This document shows positions 17,743-27,388 of a DNA stretch of 42,711 nt, piece after piece; the first letter of the stretch is position 1; each line of letters opens with the position of its first letter. Source of the DNA: an uncultured Lachnospiraceae bacterium. GTDB lineage: Bacteria > Bacillota > Clostridia > Lachnospirales > Lachnospiraceae. The notes under the pieces were generated by a model. The model ran no database searches and was not told where the DNA came from. It saw nothing but the letters and a program-made list of their open reading frames with translations. Where the stretch lies: positions 1 through 42,711 of the forward strand of contig CANQME010000012.1 in the NCBI GenBank assembly GCA_947624815.1, written 5' to 3'. The position numbers and the translations under genes are program-made.

Positions 17743-18603
17743 ATGGCAGTCGATAACCGTATATCAGGGCCCGACCAGCTTTATTCCGTACTGATGGCGG
17801 TATATGTGAAAGAACGGCCGGAATATTTCAGACTTGCAATACAGAGCATGCTGGATCAGACCGTTGCGCCGAGAGACTTTGTGATCGTCTGCGACGGACC
17901 GCTGACGAGAGAGCTGGATGATGTCATTGCAGAGTTTGCGGACACATACCCAGAAATGTTTCGGGTCATACGTATGGATCAGAACCGGGGGTTGGGGAAT
18001 GCGCTGAATGCAGGCCTGGAATCCTGCAGGTACGACCTGGTAGCCAGAATGGACAGCGATGACATCTCTCTTCCATACCGGTGCGAATGTCAGCTGGAAA
18101 TGTTCCGGAAGGATCCGCAGCTGGCGTTGTGCAGCGGCGATATCGCAGAATTTGCTTCCGATCCTGATGACATCGAGGGGATCCGGCATGTGCCGAAGAC
18201 CCATGGGGAGATCCTTAAGTACGCCAGGAGACGGAACCCGGTCAACCACATGGCCGTGATGTACAGGAGATCTGCAGTGAAGGACGCGGGGGGATATATC
18301 GAGGTAAAGCTGGCAGAGGATTACTACCTGTGGGTCCGTATGCTGCAGAAGGGGTACCGCGCGGCCAACGCGGACAGGGTTCTGGTGAAGGCAAGGGCCG
18401 GGGATGGTCTGTATGCGCGCCGGGGAGGACTGGGATATGTCAGGAGCGTATGCCGGCTGCAGGGACTGTTCCTTGAAACGCGTTTCATCACATACCCGGA
18501 GTATGTCCGGAACTGCGTGGAACGTGTCCTGGGCGGTCTGCTGCCATCCTGGATCAGGAAGTGGCTTTACCGGAAGTACCTCAGGAGGAAAGCAGATTTA
18601 TGA
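17743..18603 (+). CDS. Family 2 glycosyltransferase (amylovoran-type)
   Basis: A 286-residue GT2 enzyme with SVLMAVYVKERPEYF, an IVCDGPL nucleotide loop, NRGLGNALNAGL and ARMDSDDISLP for the metal site; a later KLAEDYYLWVRM fits the catalytic base region. This pattern is that of the amylovoran/EpsE-like subgroup. A basic C-terminus (WLYRKYLRRK) may contact the membrane. It overlaps the next gene by 4 bases at ATGA. The sugar specificity is not inferable. Confidence 0.9.
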   Translation: MAVDNRISGPDQLYSVLMAVYVKERPEYFRLAIQSMLDQTVAPRDFVIVCDGPLTRELDDVIAEFADTYPEMFRVIRMDQNRGLGNALNAGLESCRYDLVARMDSDDISLPYRCECQLEMFRKDPQLALCSGDIAEFASDPDDIEGIRHVPKTHGEILKYARRRNPVNHMAVMYRRSAVKDAGGYIEVKLAEDYYLWVRMLQKGYRAANADRVLVKARAGDGLYARRGGLGYVRSVCRLQGLFLETRFITYPEYVRNCVERVLGGLLPSWIRKWLYRKYLRRKADL

Positions 18604-19664
18604 GCAAAGTTATATCATTTATCATACCGGCCTATAACTCCCAGGACTGCCTGGAGAAGTGCCTGGATTCCTTTCTGGTAGGCGAAAAACCGCTGCCAGA
18701 GACGGAAGTGATTGTCATAAATGACGGTTCCACCGACGGGACGGAAGCTGTGGCCCAAAGATACGCGGGCCGGTTCCCGGACGTTTACCGGGTCATCAGC
18801 AAGGAGAACGGGGGACACGGGTCGGCGATCAACACAGGAAGCCGGATGGCGGAAGGGACCTATTTCAAGGTCATCGATGCGGACGACTGGGTCGTCAGTG
18901 AGAACCTGCCGGTATTCGTAGACAGCTTGCGGACCTGCAGCGCAGATGTAGTCCTTACTCCATTCCATCAGGTCGATATCCGGACAGGGGAACGGAGCGC
19001 CTGGAGGATGTACTGTAAGGAGTATGGGCGCAGTGTCACGATGGAAGATGTGGTGGAGAACTGGAAGGACTATGACCGGTGCGCGTTTTTCCACGGGATC
19101 ACATACCGGACGGAATTCTATAACCGGAACCGGCATGAGCTCCCGGAAAAGATCTCCTATGAGGATCAGGAATACGCCACGATTCCCTGCTGCCTGGCAG
19201 GATCGGTATGCCCGCTGGATATTTACCTGTACCAGTACTCGGTAGGGAACAGCGGGCAGAGTGTGGCATTGCAGAACCGCCTGTCCCGGCAGACCCATGA
19301 GAGGCGGGTCACGGTGAACATCCTGCGGTACATCAGGGGTCACGAGGATCTGAGCAGCGCCGCGGGGGAGTACCTCAGGAAGAGGGCGGAGGCCCAGATC
19401 GTGAGCCACTATGCGCTCATCTTTCTGATCGAGCCGGACAGGCGGAAGGGCCGTGAGACCGCCGCGCGCTACCGTGGGATGATCCGGAGGATGGATCCGG
19501 AACTGTGCGGACGGACGGAGCGGAAGTACAGGGCTTTCCTGCTGATGAACCGGCTCCATGTGCCGTACCGGTTCTTCCAGGCCCTGCTGCATACCAGGAT
19601 CTACAGTATCGTCAGGAAGAACCACCGCATTGAGGTAGAAGAAACCACTCCACAACATCTTTAA
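18600..19664 (+). CDS. Family 2 glycosyltransferase
   Basis: A 354-residue GT2 enzyme. The start is ATG 18600, because AGGAGG lies 11 bases upstream and the ATGA overlap with the previous stop is typical of coupling. Motifs are SFIIPAYNSQDCLEKCLDSF, VINDGSTDG, ENGGHGSAIN and IDADDWV. It is the paralogue of the enzyme at 16670, including the ENGGHGS motif and the same C-terminal helical extension. It probably adds the second of two similar residues to the repeat unit. Confidence 0.9.
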   Translation: MSKVISFIIPAYNSQDCLEKCLDSFLVGEKPLPETEVIVINDGSTDGTEAVAQRYAGRFPDVYRVISKENGGHGSAINTGSRMAEGTYFKVIDADDWVVSENLPVFVDSLRTCSADVVLTPFHQVDIRTGERSAWRMYCKEYGRSVTMEDVVENWKDYDRCAFFHGITYRTEFYNRNRHELPEKISYEDQEYATIPCCLAGSVCPLDIYLYQYSVGNSGQSVALQNRLSRQTHERRVTVNILRYIRGHEDLSSAAGEYLRKRAEAQIVSHYALIFLIEPDRRKGRETAARYRGMIRRMDPELCGRTERKYRAFLLMNRLHVPYRFFQALLHTRIYSIVRKNHRIEVEETTPQHL

Positions 19665-19739
19665 CAGCATGGCCGGACCTGTGGAAAAGGGAAAGACAGG
19701 CTGTGACTTATTTAAATAATAGGAGTATTGAAAGAAAGT

Positions 19740-20528
19740 ATGTTAAAACTGAAGGCCCGGATCGAAGTATTCAGGCGCTACCTGCCGCTGTTTGAGCAAC
19801 TGGTTATCAAGGACATCAAACTGAAATACCGGAGGAGCTTTTTAGGCTATCTCTGGAGCATCCTGAACCCGCTCATGATCATGGGGATCATGGTGCTGGT
19901 GTTCTCCAACATGTTCCGGTTCTCAATCGAGAACTACCCGGTCTATCTGATCATCGGGCAGACGATCTTCAATTTTGTGTCCGAATCCACCAACCAGGCC
20001 ATGTGGTCGATTACGGGGAATGCGGCGCTGATGAAGAAGATCTATGTACCGAAATATATCTTTACCCTGTCGCGGGTTACCAGTTCCTGCGTCAACATGC
20101 TGTTCGCCCTGGGGGCCATGGTCATCGTGTTCCTGTTCTGTCATGCCCGGTTCACCTGGTACATGCTCTTCATCCCGATGATCCTGCTGCAGGTATACTT
20201 TTTCGCATTGGGACTGGGATTATTCCTGGCAAGCGGGACAGTGTTTTTCCGGGATATCCAGTACATTTACAGCGCCTTCCTGACGGCGTGGATGTATGCG
20301 ACCCCCATCTTTTATCCGATCGACCAGCTGCCGGTCCGGCTTCAGTGGATTATTAAGCACTTTAACCCGCTGTATGCCTATGTGACGCAGTTCCGTAGGA
20401 TCGTGCTGGAGGGGATGTTCCCGGACCCGAGGCTGATCCTCTACGGGTTTGTGACGGCCGGCGCCATGCTTTTGGTGGGGAGTGTTACATTCCTTAAGAC
20501 ACAGGACCAGTTTATCCTGTACATCTAG
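19740..20528 (+). CDS. ABC transporter permease for polysaccharide export (Wzm/TagG type)
   Basis: About 262 residues with six membrane helices and the N-terminal amphipathic motif LVIKDIKLKYRRSFLGYLWSILNPL typical of ABC-2 polysaccharide exporters. TTG 19728 is an alternative start, since AGGAG is at 19721-19725. Together with the ATPase that follows it would move a finished lipid-linked glycan or teichoic-acid-like polymer across the membrane. Its presence beside an EpsG-type polymerase raises the question of which export route is used. Confidence 0.92.
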   Translation: MLKLKARIEVFRRYLPLFEQLVIKDIKLKYRRSFLGYLWSILNPLMIMGIMVLVFSNMFRFSIENYPVYLIIGQTIFNFVSESTNQAMWSITGNAALMKKIYVPKYIFTLSRVTSSCVNMLFALGAMVIVFLFCHARFTWYMLFIPMILLQVYFFALGLGLFLASGTVFFRDIQYIYSAFLTAWMYATPIFYPIDQLPVRLQWIIKHFNPLYAYVTQFRRIVLEGMFPDPRLILYGFVTAGAMLLVGSVTFLKTQDQFILYI

Positions 20529-20544
20529 GAGGTGGGAGGCGGTC

Positions 20545-21294
20545 ATGGATGACAGAATTGCAGTACGTGTCGACCACGCGGTGGTACGCTTCAACATGGC
20601 GTCGGAGCGGATCGACAACCTGAAGGAATACTTTGTGAAGCTGCTGCGCAGGGAACTGATGTTTAAGGAGTTCCTGGCGCTTAAGGATGTCAGCCTGGAA
20701 GTGAGGAAGGGCGAGGCGTGGGGGGTCATCGGAACCAACGGCTCGGGGAAGTCGACGCTCCTGAAACTGATCTGCGGGATCCTGAAGCCCTACAGGGGGA
20801 GTGTGCGGATCAGCGGTTCCATCGCGCCGCTGATCGAACTGGGTGCCGGATTCGACGGGGACCTGACGGCGAGGGAGAACATCTATCTGAACGGGGCAGT
20901 TCTGGGATATAACAGGCCGTTCATGAAGGAACATTTCGAGGAGATCGTCGATTTCGCGGAACTGTGGGATTTCCTTGACATGCCGATCAAGAATTACTCA
21001 TCCGGGATGGCGGCGCGGCTGGGGTTCGCGATCGCGACGGTGGTGCGTCCGGACATCCTGATCTGTGACGAGGTGCTGGCGGTGGGTGACTACGCATTCC
21101 AGCAGAAATGCGAGGGAAGGATGCGCGAGATGCGGGACAGGGGGACGACTCTCCTGTATGTCTCCCATTCCATCGGGTCCGTCCGGAGCGTCTGCGACCA
21201 CGCGCTCTGGCTGGACAGGGGGATTGTCCGGATGGCCGGGGATGTGGGCGAAGTGGGGGATGCGTATGTGGATGAACTGCTGGTGCGTGGATAA
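20545..21294 (+). CDS. ABC transporter ATPase for polysaccharide export (Wzt/TagH type)
   Basis: A 249-residue ATPase. Walker A is GTNGSGKST (63-71), the signature is YSSGMAARLG and Walker B is ILICDEVLAVGD. ATG 20545 follows TAGGAGGTGGGAGG. The chain ends soon after the nucleotide-binding domain, so it lacks the C-terminal carbohydrate-binding extension of Wzt proteins that recognise a capped O antigen; export here should not depend on a terminal cap. It pairs with the permease 16 bases upstream. Confidence 0.93.
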   Translation: MDDRIAVRVDHAVVRFNMASERIDNLKEYFVKLLRRELMFKEFLALKDVSLEVRKGEAWGVIGTNGSGKSTLLKLICGILKPYRGSVRISGSIAPLIELGAGFDGDLTARENIYLNGAVLGYNRPFMKEHFEEIVDFAELWDFLDMPIKNYSSGMAARLGFAIATVVRPDILICDEVLAVGDYAFQQKCEGRMREMRDRGTTLLYVSHSIGSVRSVCDHALWLDRGIVRMAGDVGEVGDAYVDELLVRG

Positions 21295-21391
21295 AACCAC
21301 CAGTTTATGTTTATAAGGAAGAAACAAAAAGGGTGAGGTAATTGATGGCCTTTCGGTCACAGGAATATAGAAAAGACAGGAGGATTTGACC

Positions 21392-23218
21392 ATGGAATAT
21401 AAAATTCAGTCGCTGGTTTTTCCAACTGAGACAAAACATCAGCAGTGCAGGGAACTCTTCTTTCACGGAAGCAGCGGATATATGGATCGCCAAAATAAAT
21501 GTCTGATACTGACTCAGGGGCAGAATGTGGACTTTACTACATATCTGAATGCCTGCTCTTATGAAAAATGGCTTACCTATACCAGGGCGGAGGGGGCCGT
21601 GCTTTATCTGGATGTCCAGGGGGACTTTCGGATTTGCTATCTGGGATATTCCAAGGATGTAGTCATGATTGAACGATCGGAATTTGCGTCAGAGGAATAT
21701 CACCTGGATAAGAGAGGGGAAATCCGCTTTGCATTTCCGGAGCGCAGGAGCCGCATGTTAGGGTTTGAACTGTACCCCTTGGGCCCATGCACGATTTACG
21801 GCGGGTATTATACACTCTCCTGTGAGGAGCAGGATTTACGGGATGTGACGCTTTGTATTGCGACGACGACCTGTCGGAAAGAAGCCTACATCAAGAAGAA
21901 TATCCGTCTGCTGAAATCGGAGATTCTTTCTCAGGGGGAGGACGTCGGGAGGAATCTATACATCCATGTTGTAGACAATGGACAGACGCTGACAGAGGAA
22001 GACATTTATGGGGAGCACATATTCCTGCACCCCAACCATAATACAGGCGGCTCAGGGGGATTCGCGAGAGGAATGGTGGAGTCCATGGCCCAGACGCCAA
22101 AAGCGACCCATGTCCTCTTAATGGACGACGACGTGCTGGTATTGCCAGAGAGCATTATCCGGACATACCACCTGCTTCGCATGATGAGGCCAGAATACCA
22201 GAAGCATTTCATCAGCGGAGCAATGCTGTTCTATGAGGAGCCAAACAGGCAGCATGAAGATATCGGGACAGTGACGGAGGACTGCTTCTTCGTTTCGCTA
22301 AAGCCCCGTTTTGATCATAGCCAGCTGAATAACAACCTGGATAATGAAGGGGAATTTATCCGCCAAAAGAATGAGTACGCGGGCTGGTGGTATTGCTGTA
22401 TCCCCGTTCCGGTGATTGAAGAGAATGGGCTGCCGCTTCCCCTGTTCATCCGTTGTGACGATATCGAATATTCCTTAAGGTGCCAGGCAAAGATCATTAC
22501 GATGAACGCGATCTGCGTGTGGCACATGGGGTTTGTGACGAAATATAATGCGGCGTTTGACAAATACCAACAGTGCAGAAACCTGCTGGTTGCCAAGGCA
22601 AGTTCGGATATCATGAAGAATGTTGGGGTGTTCGAATTTGTAAAGCGTTCCTACCGGGCGGAGATGCTGAAATTTAATTATAATGCGGCGGAACTGGTCG
22701 TCAGGGCATTTGAGGATTTTCTGAGGGGCCCGGGGTTTTTGGAGACAGACAACGGAGAACAGATCGTGAAGGAGAATTCCGCCCTGAATGATCAGATGAG
22801 CCCGCTGAACGATATGGAGGAGGCGGATATCCTGGATGTATATTCGTGCTACTATGATCCACCCAGGAGAAAGTTGGAAACCCTTTTGTACCGGATCACC
22901 TATAATGGACATCGATTCTGGCCCAGGGCATTAAGCAGGAAAAAGTATGCCTATATCGCGTTTGACCATACGTACCAGCCGTCGAAGATGGCGATGCATG
23001 ATCGGCTGATAGCGGTAAATCCCTACAATCGGACTGGGGTGATCCGAAGAATAGATAAAAAGCGTTATAAGGAGTTAATGGCGCGCTGGAGGAAGGCGGA
23101 AGCGTGCTACGGGAAGAACCATAGGCGGGTTGAGGAAAGTTACAGGAAAGCCAAAGGTTTCCTTACCTCGGAGGAATTCTGGAGAAAATACCTGGGACTA
23201 GGAAACCTTCATCCATAA
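21392..23218 (+). CDS. GlfT2-like galactofuranosyltransferase
   Basis: A 608-residue protein laid out like mycobacterial GlfT2: an N-terminal beta-sandwich (about 1-150), a GT-A domain opening with CIATTTCRKE, HPNHNTGGSGGFARGM, the metal motif DDD (245-247), a WWYCCIPV acceptor loop, FIRCDDIEYSLR and WHMGF, then a helical C-terminal domain. GlfT2 enzymes polymerise galactofuranose from UDP-Galf. ATG 21392 has AGGAGG 8 bases upstream. The UDP-galactopyranose mutase that would supply the donor is not in this window. The 97 bases before it hold no clear element. Confidence 0.85.
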   Translation: MEYKIQSLVFPTETKHQQCRELFFHGSSGYMDRQNKCLILTQGQNVDFTTYLNACSYEKWLTYTRAEGAVLYLDVQGDFRICYLGYSKDVVMIERSEFASEEYHLDKRGEIRFAFPERRSRMLGFELYPLGPCTIYGGYYTLSCEEQDLRDVTLCIATTTCRKEAYIKKNIRLLKSEILSQGEDVGRNLYIHVVDNGQTLTEEDIYGEHIFLHPNHNTGGSGGFARGMVESMAQTPKATHVLLMDDDVLVLPESIIRTYHLLRMMRPEYQKHFISGAMLFYEEPNRQHEDIGTVTEDCFFVSLKPRFDHSQLNNNLDNEGEFIRQKNEYAGWWYCCIPVPVIEENGLPLPLFIRCDDIEYSLRCQAKIITMNAICVWHMGFVTKYNAAFDKYQQCRNLLVAKASSDIMKNVGVFEFVKRSYRAEMLKFNYNAAELVVRAFEDFLRGPGFLETDNGEQIVKENSALNDQMSPLNDMEEADILDVYSCYYDPPRRKLETLLYRITYNGHRFWPRALSRKKYAYIAFDHTYQPSKMAMHDRLIAVNPYNRTGVIRRIDKKRYKELMARWRKAEACYGKNHRRVEESYRKAKGFLTSEEFWRKYLGLGNLHP

Positions 23219-23239
23219 AGCAGTTGTACTGGAGGCATT

Positions 23240-24847
23240 ATGTTGGATCTCAAAGATAGCGAGACGAAAAGCAGGATACCGATTAAGGGACACATAATGA
23301 TTCTTACATTGATCATAATAGTTCAAATTTGTTTCTTTGTATCAGCCGGTATATCGAAAAAAGGTTTCTTTGTAGATGAATTATGGACGTTTGGATTGTC
23401 AAACAGTTACTATCATCCCCATATATATTCGGGTAATGAATTTACCAGCGATCAGTATCTATCCCCGGAATATTTCCGTGATTACCTGGAAGTGACTGGC
23501 GACGACGCTTTTTCCTATGGTTCCGTTATGTACAATCAGGAGCAGGATATCCATCCTCCCCTGTTTTATATTGTGCTCCATACAGTCTGTTCCATTTTCA
23601 AAAATCAGTTCAGCAAATGGTTTGGGATCATCCCCAATCTGTTTTATTATACGGTTGCGGCGTTGGCGTTATACAGGCTTTCGCAGAAACTGCTAAAAAA
23701 CGACTATGCTGCATTGGCCCCAGTGATAATCTGGGGTTTCAGTACGCAGACAGTCAGTTATGCGATCCTGATCAGGATGTATATGATGTTCGCAATGTTC
23801 GCGGTCCTTGACTGTCTGAACCACAGCGATTATCTTCTGGAGGGGAAGGCCTGGACAAAGCGGCGGTGGGCAGGCCTCTATTTGATTACAGTCGGCGGCT
23901 GCCTGACGCAGTATTACTACTATATCTTCGCATTCTTTTTATCGGCGGTTACTTCCCTGGTGATGTGGAGCAAAAAACAGTGGAAGCTGTTCCTTTGTTA
24001 TGCAGGAGTCATGTTTTCCGGGATCCTTACGGCGTGGGTCATATTTCCCGGAATCATCAGGACATTTCTATATGATAAGGGGAAGGATTCCGTTGAGGGG
24101 CTGTTTGCGAAAACAAATTACGCGGAGCCGTTAAAAGGGTATCTGCTCAACCTGCAGGATAAAATGTTTTATGGCCTGAACAGGTATTTAGTACTGATCG
24201 CTCTGGTATGTGTGATTTTGTGTCTGGTTTTATACATCCCGTGGGAAAGGGTCAATATGCTTTTCTGGGCAGTGGCTGCGGCAGTGCTTTTTTATATGCT
24301 CACAGTAATAAAGATTGCCCCGTGGATAACAGACCGGTACTATTTTGCGGTTACCCCGTGCATCTGGCTGCTGCTGGTGTATTTTGTCTGTCAGGCAATG
24401 AGGGGATCCGTTTTCAGGGTAACGGCTGGTTTGATACTGGTCCTGGGGATATCGTTGTTTTCTGATGTGCAGGGTTACCGGGATGGAAAGATCATGTATC
24501 AGTTCCCGCGTCAGGAAGAAGTTATGGACAAATTAAAGGAATATGAAGGGATGTCCTGTATTTTTGTAATCAATGGCCGGGAATATACTGCTACCGCCCA
24601 CGCTTTGGAGCTGCAAAATTTTTCAGAGATCAAACTGATAGACCTGGCGAGGAAGCCATTGATGGACTGGGATATCCATCATGAGACGCCGTTTTTGGTG
24701 GCATATGTGGACGACTGGATTGATCAGAACGAAATTATAAACCAGATATCCCAGAAAACAGGATATATGGATTGTGCATTGCTGGGAAGGGGAAGCGGTA
24801 TCTGGTGGGAAGACGCCGAGGAGCTGTATATTTATGTTTTTCACTAA
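23240..24847 (+). CDS. Multi-pass GT-C glycosyltransferase (ArnT/PMT-like)
   Basis: A 535-residue membrane protein with about ten or eleven helices. The first external loop contains FVDELWTFGL and later DIHPPLFYIVLH, the acidic and HPP motifs typical of dolichyl- or undecaprenyl-phosphate-dependent GT-C enzymes. It ends in a soluble extracytoplasmic domain. Together with the GtrB-like enzyme directly downstream (lipid-sugar synthesis) and the GtrA-like protein at 27378, it forms a three-part side-chain glycosylation set working on the outer face of the membrane. Confidence 0.8.
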   Translation: MLDLKDSETKSRIPIKGHIMILTLIIIVQICFFVSAGISKKGFFVDELWTFGLSNSYYHPHIYSGNEFTSDQYLSPEYFRDYLEVTGDDAFSYGSVMYNQEQDIHPPLFYIVLHTVCSIFKNQFSKWFGIIPNLFYYTVAALALYRLSQKLLKNDYAALAPVIIWGFSTQTVSYAILIRMYMMFAMFAVLDCLNHSDYLLEGKAWTKRRWAGLYLITVGGCLTQYYYYIFAFFLSAVTSLVMWSKKQWKLFLCYAGVMFSGILTAWVIFPGIIRTFLYDKGKDSVEGLFAKTNYAEPLKGYLLNLQDKMFYGLNRYLVLIALVCVILCLVLYIPWERVNMLFWAVAAAVLFYMLTVIKIAPWITDRYYFAVTPCIWLLLVYFVCQAMRGSVFRVTAGLILVLGISLFSDVQGYRDGKIMYQFPRQEEVMDKLKEYEGMSCIFVINGREYTATAHALELQNFSEIKLIDLARKPLMDWDIHHETPFLVAYVDDWIDQNEIINQISQKTGYMDCALLGRGSGIWWEDAEELYIYVFH

Positions 24848-24865
24848 ATGCAGAGGAGAAAGAGG

Positions 24866-25813
24866 ATGAAGGTATCAGTTGTCATTCCGGTTTACTATAA
24901 TCAGGATAACCTTAAACCGTTATATCAGGACATACAGGAAAAACTGTTCTCCCATACGGAGTATGAGTGGGAGGTTGTCATGGTAAACGACGGTTCCAAA
25001 GACGGGAGCTATTCTGTGATGCGGGAGATAGCCGGGTCAGACAACAGGATCAGGATATTCAGCCTTTCCCGCAATTTCGGTTCCCATGCCGCGATTCTCT
25101 GCGGCCTGTCAAAGGCGACAGGGGACTGCTGTATCATAAAGGCGGCCGACCTTCAGGAGCCTACGGAAATGATCCTGGAAATGCTTGATTCCTGGAAGCA
25201 GGGCAACAACGTGGTTCTGGCGGTCCGTTCCGGCCGGGAGGAAAGTTTTGCACAGAAATTCTTCTCCAACAGCTATTACCAGATGGTCAGGTGGTTCGCC
25301 CTTCCCGGTATGCCCAAGGGGGGCTTTGATGTCTACCTGATAGACCGGAAAGTCGTAAATGTGCTGCTGGCGCTGGATGAGAAGAACAGTGCGCTGACCG
25401 GACAGATCCTGTGGAGCGGCTTCCGGACCGGTATTGTCTATTATAAGAGGCTTAAGAGGGAGATCGGAAAAAGCCGGTGGACGCTGCGGAAGAAAATAAG
25501 GCTTGTGACGGACACGATGTTTTCCTTCTCATCCGTTCCGATCGCGGTGGTGTCGGGGATCGGCGTGGTGTCAATCCTGGGCGCTTTTCTGTGGGCGGTA
25601 TTTGTCCTGATCGCAAAGCTGCAGGGGAATATCCCGGTTTCCGGCTGGACGAGCCTGTTCATATTCGACCTGTTCAGTTTCGGGATCATCATGCTGACAC
25701 TGGGGATCCTGGGGGGATACCTGTGGAGGACATTCGATGCGTCCAGACACCGCCCTGCCTATATCGTTGAGGATGAGGGGCCGCAGCAGCCGGAGATGCG
25801 AAAAGAGGAATAG
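24866..25813 (+). CDS. Undecaprenyl-phosphate glycosyltransferase, GtrB/DPM1-like
   Basis: A 315-residue GT2 with two C-terminal membrane helices. VSVVIPVYYNQDNLKPLY, VNDGSKDGS, LSRNFGSHAAI and AADLQEP match polyprenyl-phosphate glucosyl or mannosyl transferases. ATG 24866 is chosen because AGGAG lies 8 bases upstream; an ATG at 24848 has no ribosome site. It would load one sugar onto undecaprenyl phosphate for flipping by the GtrA-like protein and use by the GT-C enzyme next door. Confidence 0.9.
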   Translation: MKVSVVIPVYYNQDNLKPLYQDIQEKLFSHTEYEWEVVMVNDGSKDGSYSVMREIAGSDNRIRIFSLSRNFGSHAAILCGLSKATGDCCIIKAADLQEPTEMILEMLDSWKQGNNVVLAVRSGREESFAQKFFSNSYYQMVRWFALPGMPKGGFDVYLIDRKVVNVLLALDEKNSALTGQILWSGFRTGIVYYKRLKREIGKSRWTLRKKIRLVTDTMFSFSSVPIAVVSGIGVVSILGAFLWAVFVLIAKLQGNIPVSGWTSLFIFDLFSFGIIMLTLGILGGYLWRTFDASRHRPAYIVEDEGPQQPEMRKEE

Positions 25814-25866
25814 AGGGACCGGAGTGGGAGCTGTGGAACCCGACAGAAAGGAGATGGGACGGAATT

Positions 25867-26958
25867 ATGAAAATCATGCCAAACCGCATGGACCGGGGAT
25901 TTGAGCTTTATCAGGATGAATTTGAGAAGAAGGCGCTGAAGGTGCTGCGATCCGGCTGGTACGTGCTTGGGAAAGAGGTATCGTCTTTTGAGGAGGAGTT
26001 TGCCGCGTACACAGGTGCAAAATACTGCGTCGGGCTTGCCAGCGGACTGGACGCGCTGTGGATCGCAGTGAAAATCCTGGGGATCGGGCCGGGGGACGAG
26101 GTTATCGTCCAGGGGAACACCTATATAGCGAGCGTGATGGGGATCACCATCAACGGAGCGGCGCCGGTATTTGTTGAACCGGATGAGTTTTATAATATTG
26201 ATGCATCCAGAATTGAAGAAAAGATAACGCCGCGGACCAAAGCCATCATGGTTGTGCATTTATACGGCCAGTCCTCCAATATGGTCCCAATCGCAGCCCT
26301 TGCAGAGAAGCATGGGCTTTTTTTGATTGAGGACTGTGCACAGTCCCACGGCGCGGATTTTCATGGGAAAATGACAGGCACGTTCGGGGATATCGGCTGC
26401 TTTTCATTTTATCCTTCCAAGAACCTGGGCGCCTTCGGGGACGCGGGGGCCATAGTGACGGATAACAAGCAGATCGCCGATGATATCCGGGTGTTCCGGA
26501 ACTATGGAAGTGAGAAAAGGTATTATAACAGGGTGGTCGGGGCGAATTCGAGGCTGGATGAGCTGCAGGCCGGCCTGCTCCGTGTCCGCCTCCGCCATCT
26601 GGATGAACTGAACAGGGAAAAGGAACGGCTGTGCAGAAAATATCTGGAGCACCTGGACAGGAACAGGTTTATTCTTCCACAGATTCGGGATGGCGCGACA
26701 TCCGTATGGCACCAGTTTGTGATACGCAGCAGCCGCAGGGATGAACTGATCGAATACCTTAACGCACATGGCATCGGGACGATCATCCACTATCCGATCC
26801 CGCCGCATCTGTCAGAGGCGTACCGGTACCTGGGGATGAAGGAAGGCTCCCTCCCGGTGACGGAACGGTATGCAAGGGAGGTGCTTTCGATCCCGCTCTA
26901 TAACGGGATGACGGAAGAGGAGCAGGATTATGTGATTGAACACATGAACCGATTTTGA
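25867..26958 (+). CDS. Sugar aminotransferase, DegT/DnrJ/EryC1 family (FdtB/QdtB-like)
   Basis: A 363-residue PLP enzyme. The Schiff-base lysine is Lys185 in FYPSKNLGAFGD, with EDCAQSHGA upstream and the dimer-arm motif NSRLDELQAGLL. The next gene is a 3,4-ketoisomerase, the usual partner of FdtB/QdtB enzymes that aminate dTDP-3-keto-6-deoxyhexose at C3. The product would be dTDP-Fuc3N or dTDP-Qui3N. Which epimer is made depends on the ketoisomerase and cannot be told here. Confidence 0.9.
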   Translation: MKIMPNRMDRGFELYQDEFEKKALKVLRSGWYVLGKEVSSFEEEFAAYTGAKYCVGLASGLDALWIAVKILGIGPGDEVIVQGNTYIASVMGITINGAAPVFVEPDEFYNIDASRIEEKITPRTKAIMVVHLYGQSSNMVPIAALAEKHGLFLIEDCAQSHGADFHGKMTGTFGDIGCFSFYPSKNLGAFGDAGAIVTDNKQIADDIRVFRNYGSEKRYYNRVVGANSRLDELQAGLLRVRLRHLDELNREKERLCRKYLEHLDRNRFILPQIRDGATSVWHQFVIRSSRRDELIEYLNAHGIGTIIHYPIPPHLSEAYRYLGMKEGSLPVTERYAREVLSIPLYNGMTEEEQDYVIEHMNRF

Positions 26959-26971
26959 GGAGGAAAGGCTT

Positions 26972-27388
26972 ATGCATAACATGAACCAGGTCAAAATGCT
27001 GGATTTTCCCCAGCGGGGGGATGAAAGGGGACATCTTGTTATCATAGAGGGAAACCAGGATATACCCTTCGAGATCAAGAGGGCGTTTTACATTTTCGGG
27101 TCGGATCATGACGTGGTAAGGGGACAGCATGCAAACCGCCGCACCCAGTTCGTCCTGATCAATGTGGCGGGGACAAGCAAGGTGAAGGTGAAGGACGGGG
27201 AGGGGAACGAGGCGATCTTCTGCCTGAACCGGCCGCATACGGGGATCTATCTGCCAACGATGGTATGGAAGGACATGTATGACTTTTCGGAGGACAGCGT
27301 GCTGCTGGTACTTGCAAGCGAGCATTACGACCCGACGGAGTATATCAGGGATTACCAGCAGTTCGTGGAGGAGATCGATGAGGACTGA
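26972..27388 (+). CDS. dTDP-6-deoxy-hex-4-ulose 3,4-ketoisomerase (FdtA/QdtA-like)
   Basis: A 138-residue cupin of normal family length with the conserved opening DERGHLVIIEG, FYIFGSDHDVVRGQHANRRT (metal-free cupin histidines) and YLPTMVWKDMYDFSEDSVLLVLAS. It converts the 4-keto sugar to the 3-keto form used by the aminotransferase 13 bases upstream. GAGGAGG precedes ATG 26972. Dehydratase and thymidylyltransferase (RmlA/RmlB) are not in the window, so they must lie elsewhere. Confidence 0.92.
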   Translation: MHNMNQVKMLDFPQRGDERGHLVIIEGNQDIPFEIKRAFYIFGSDHDVVRGQHANRRTQFVLINVAGTSKVKVKDGEGNEAIFCLNRPHTGIYLPTMVWKDMYDFSEDSVLLVLASEHYDPTEYIRDYQQFVEEIDED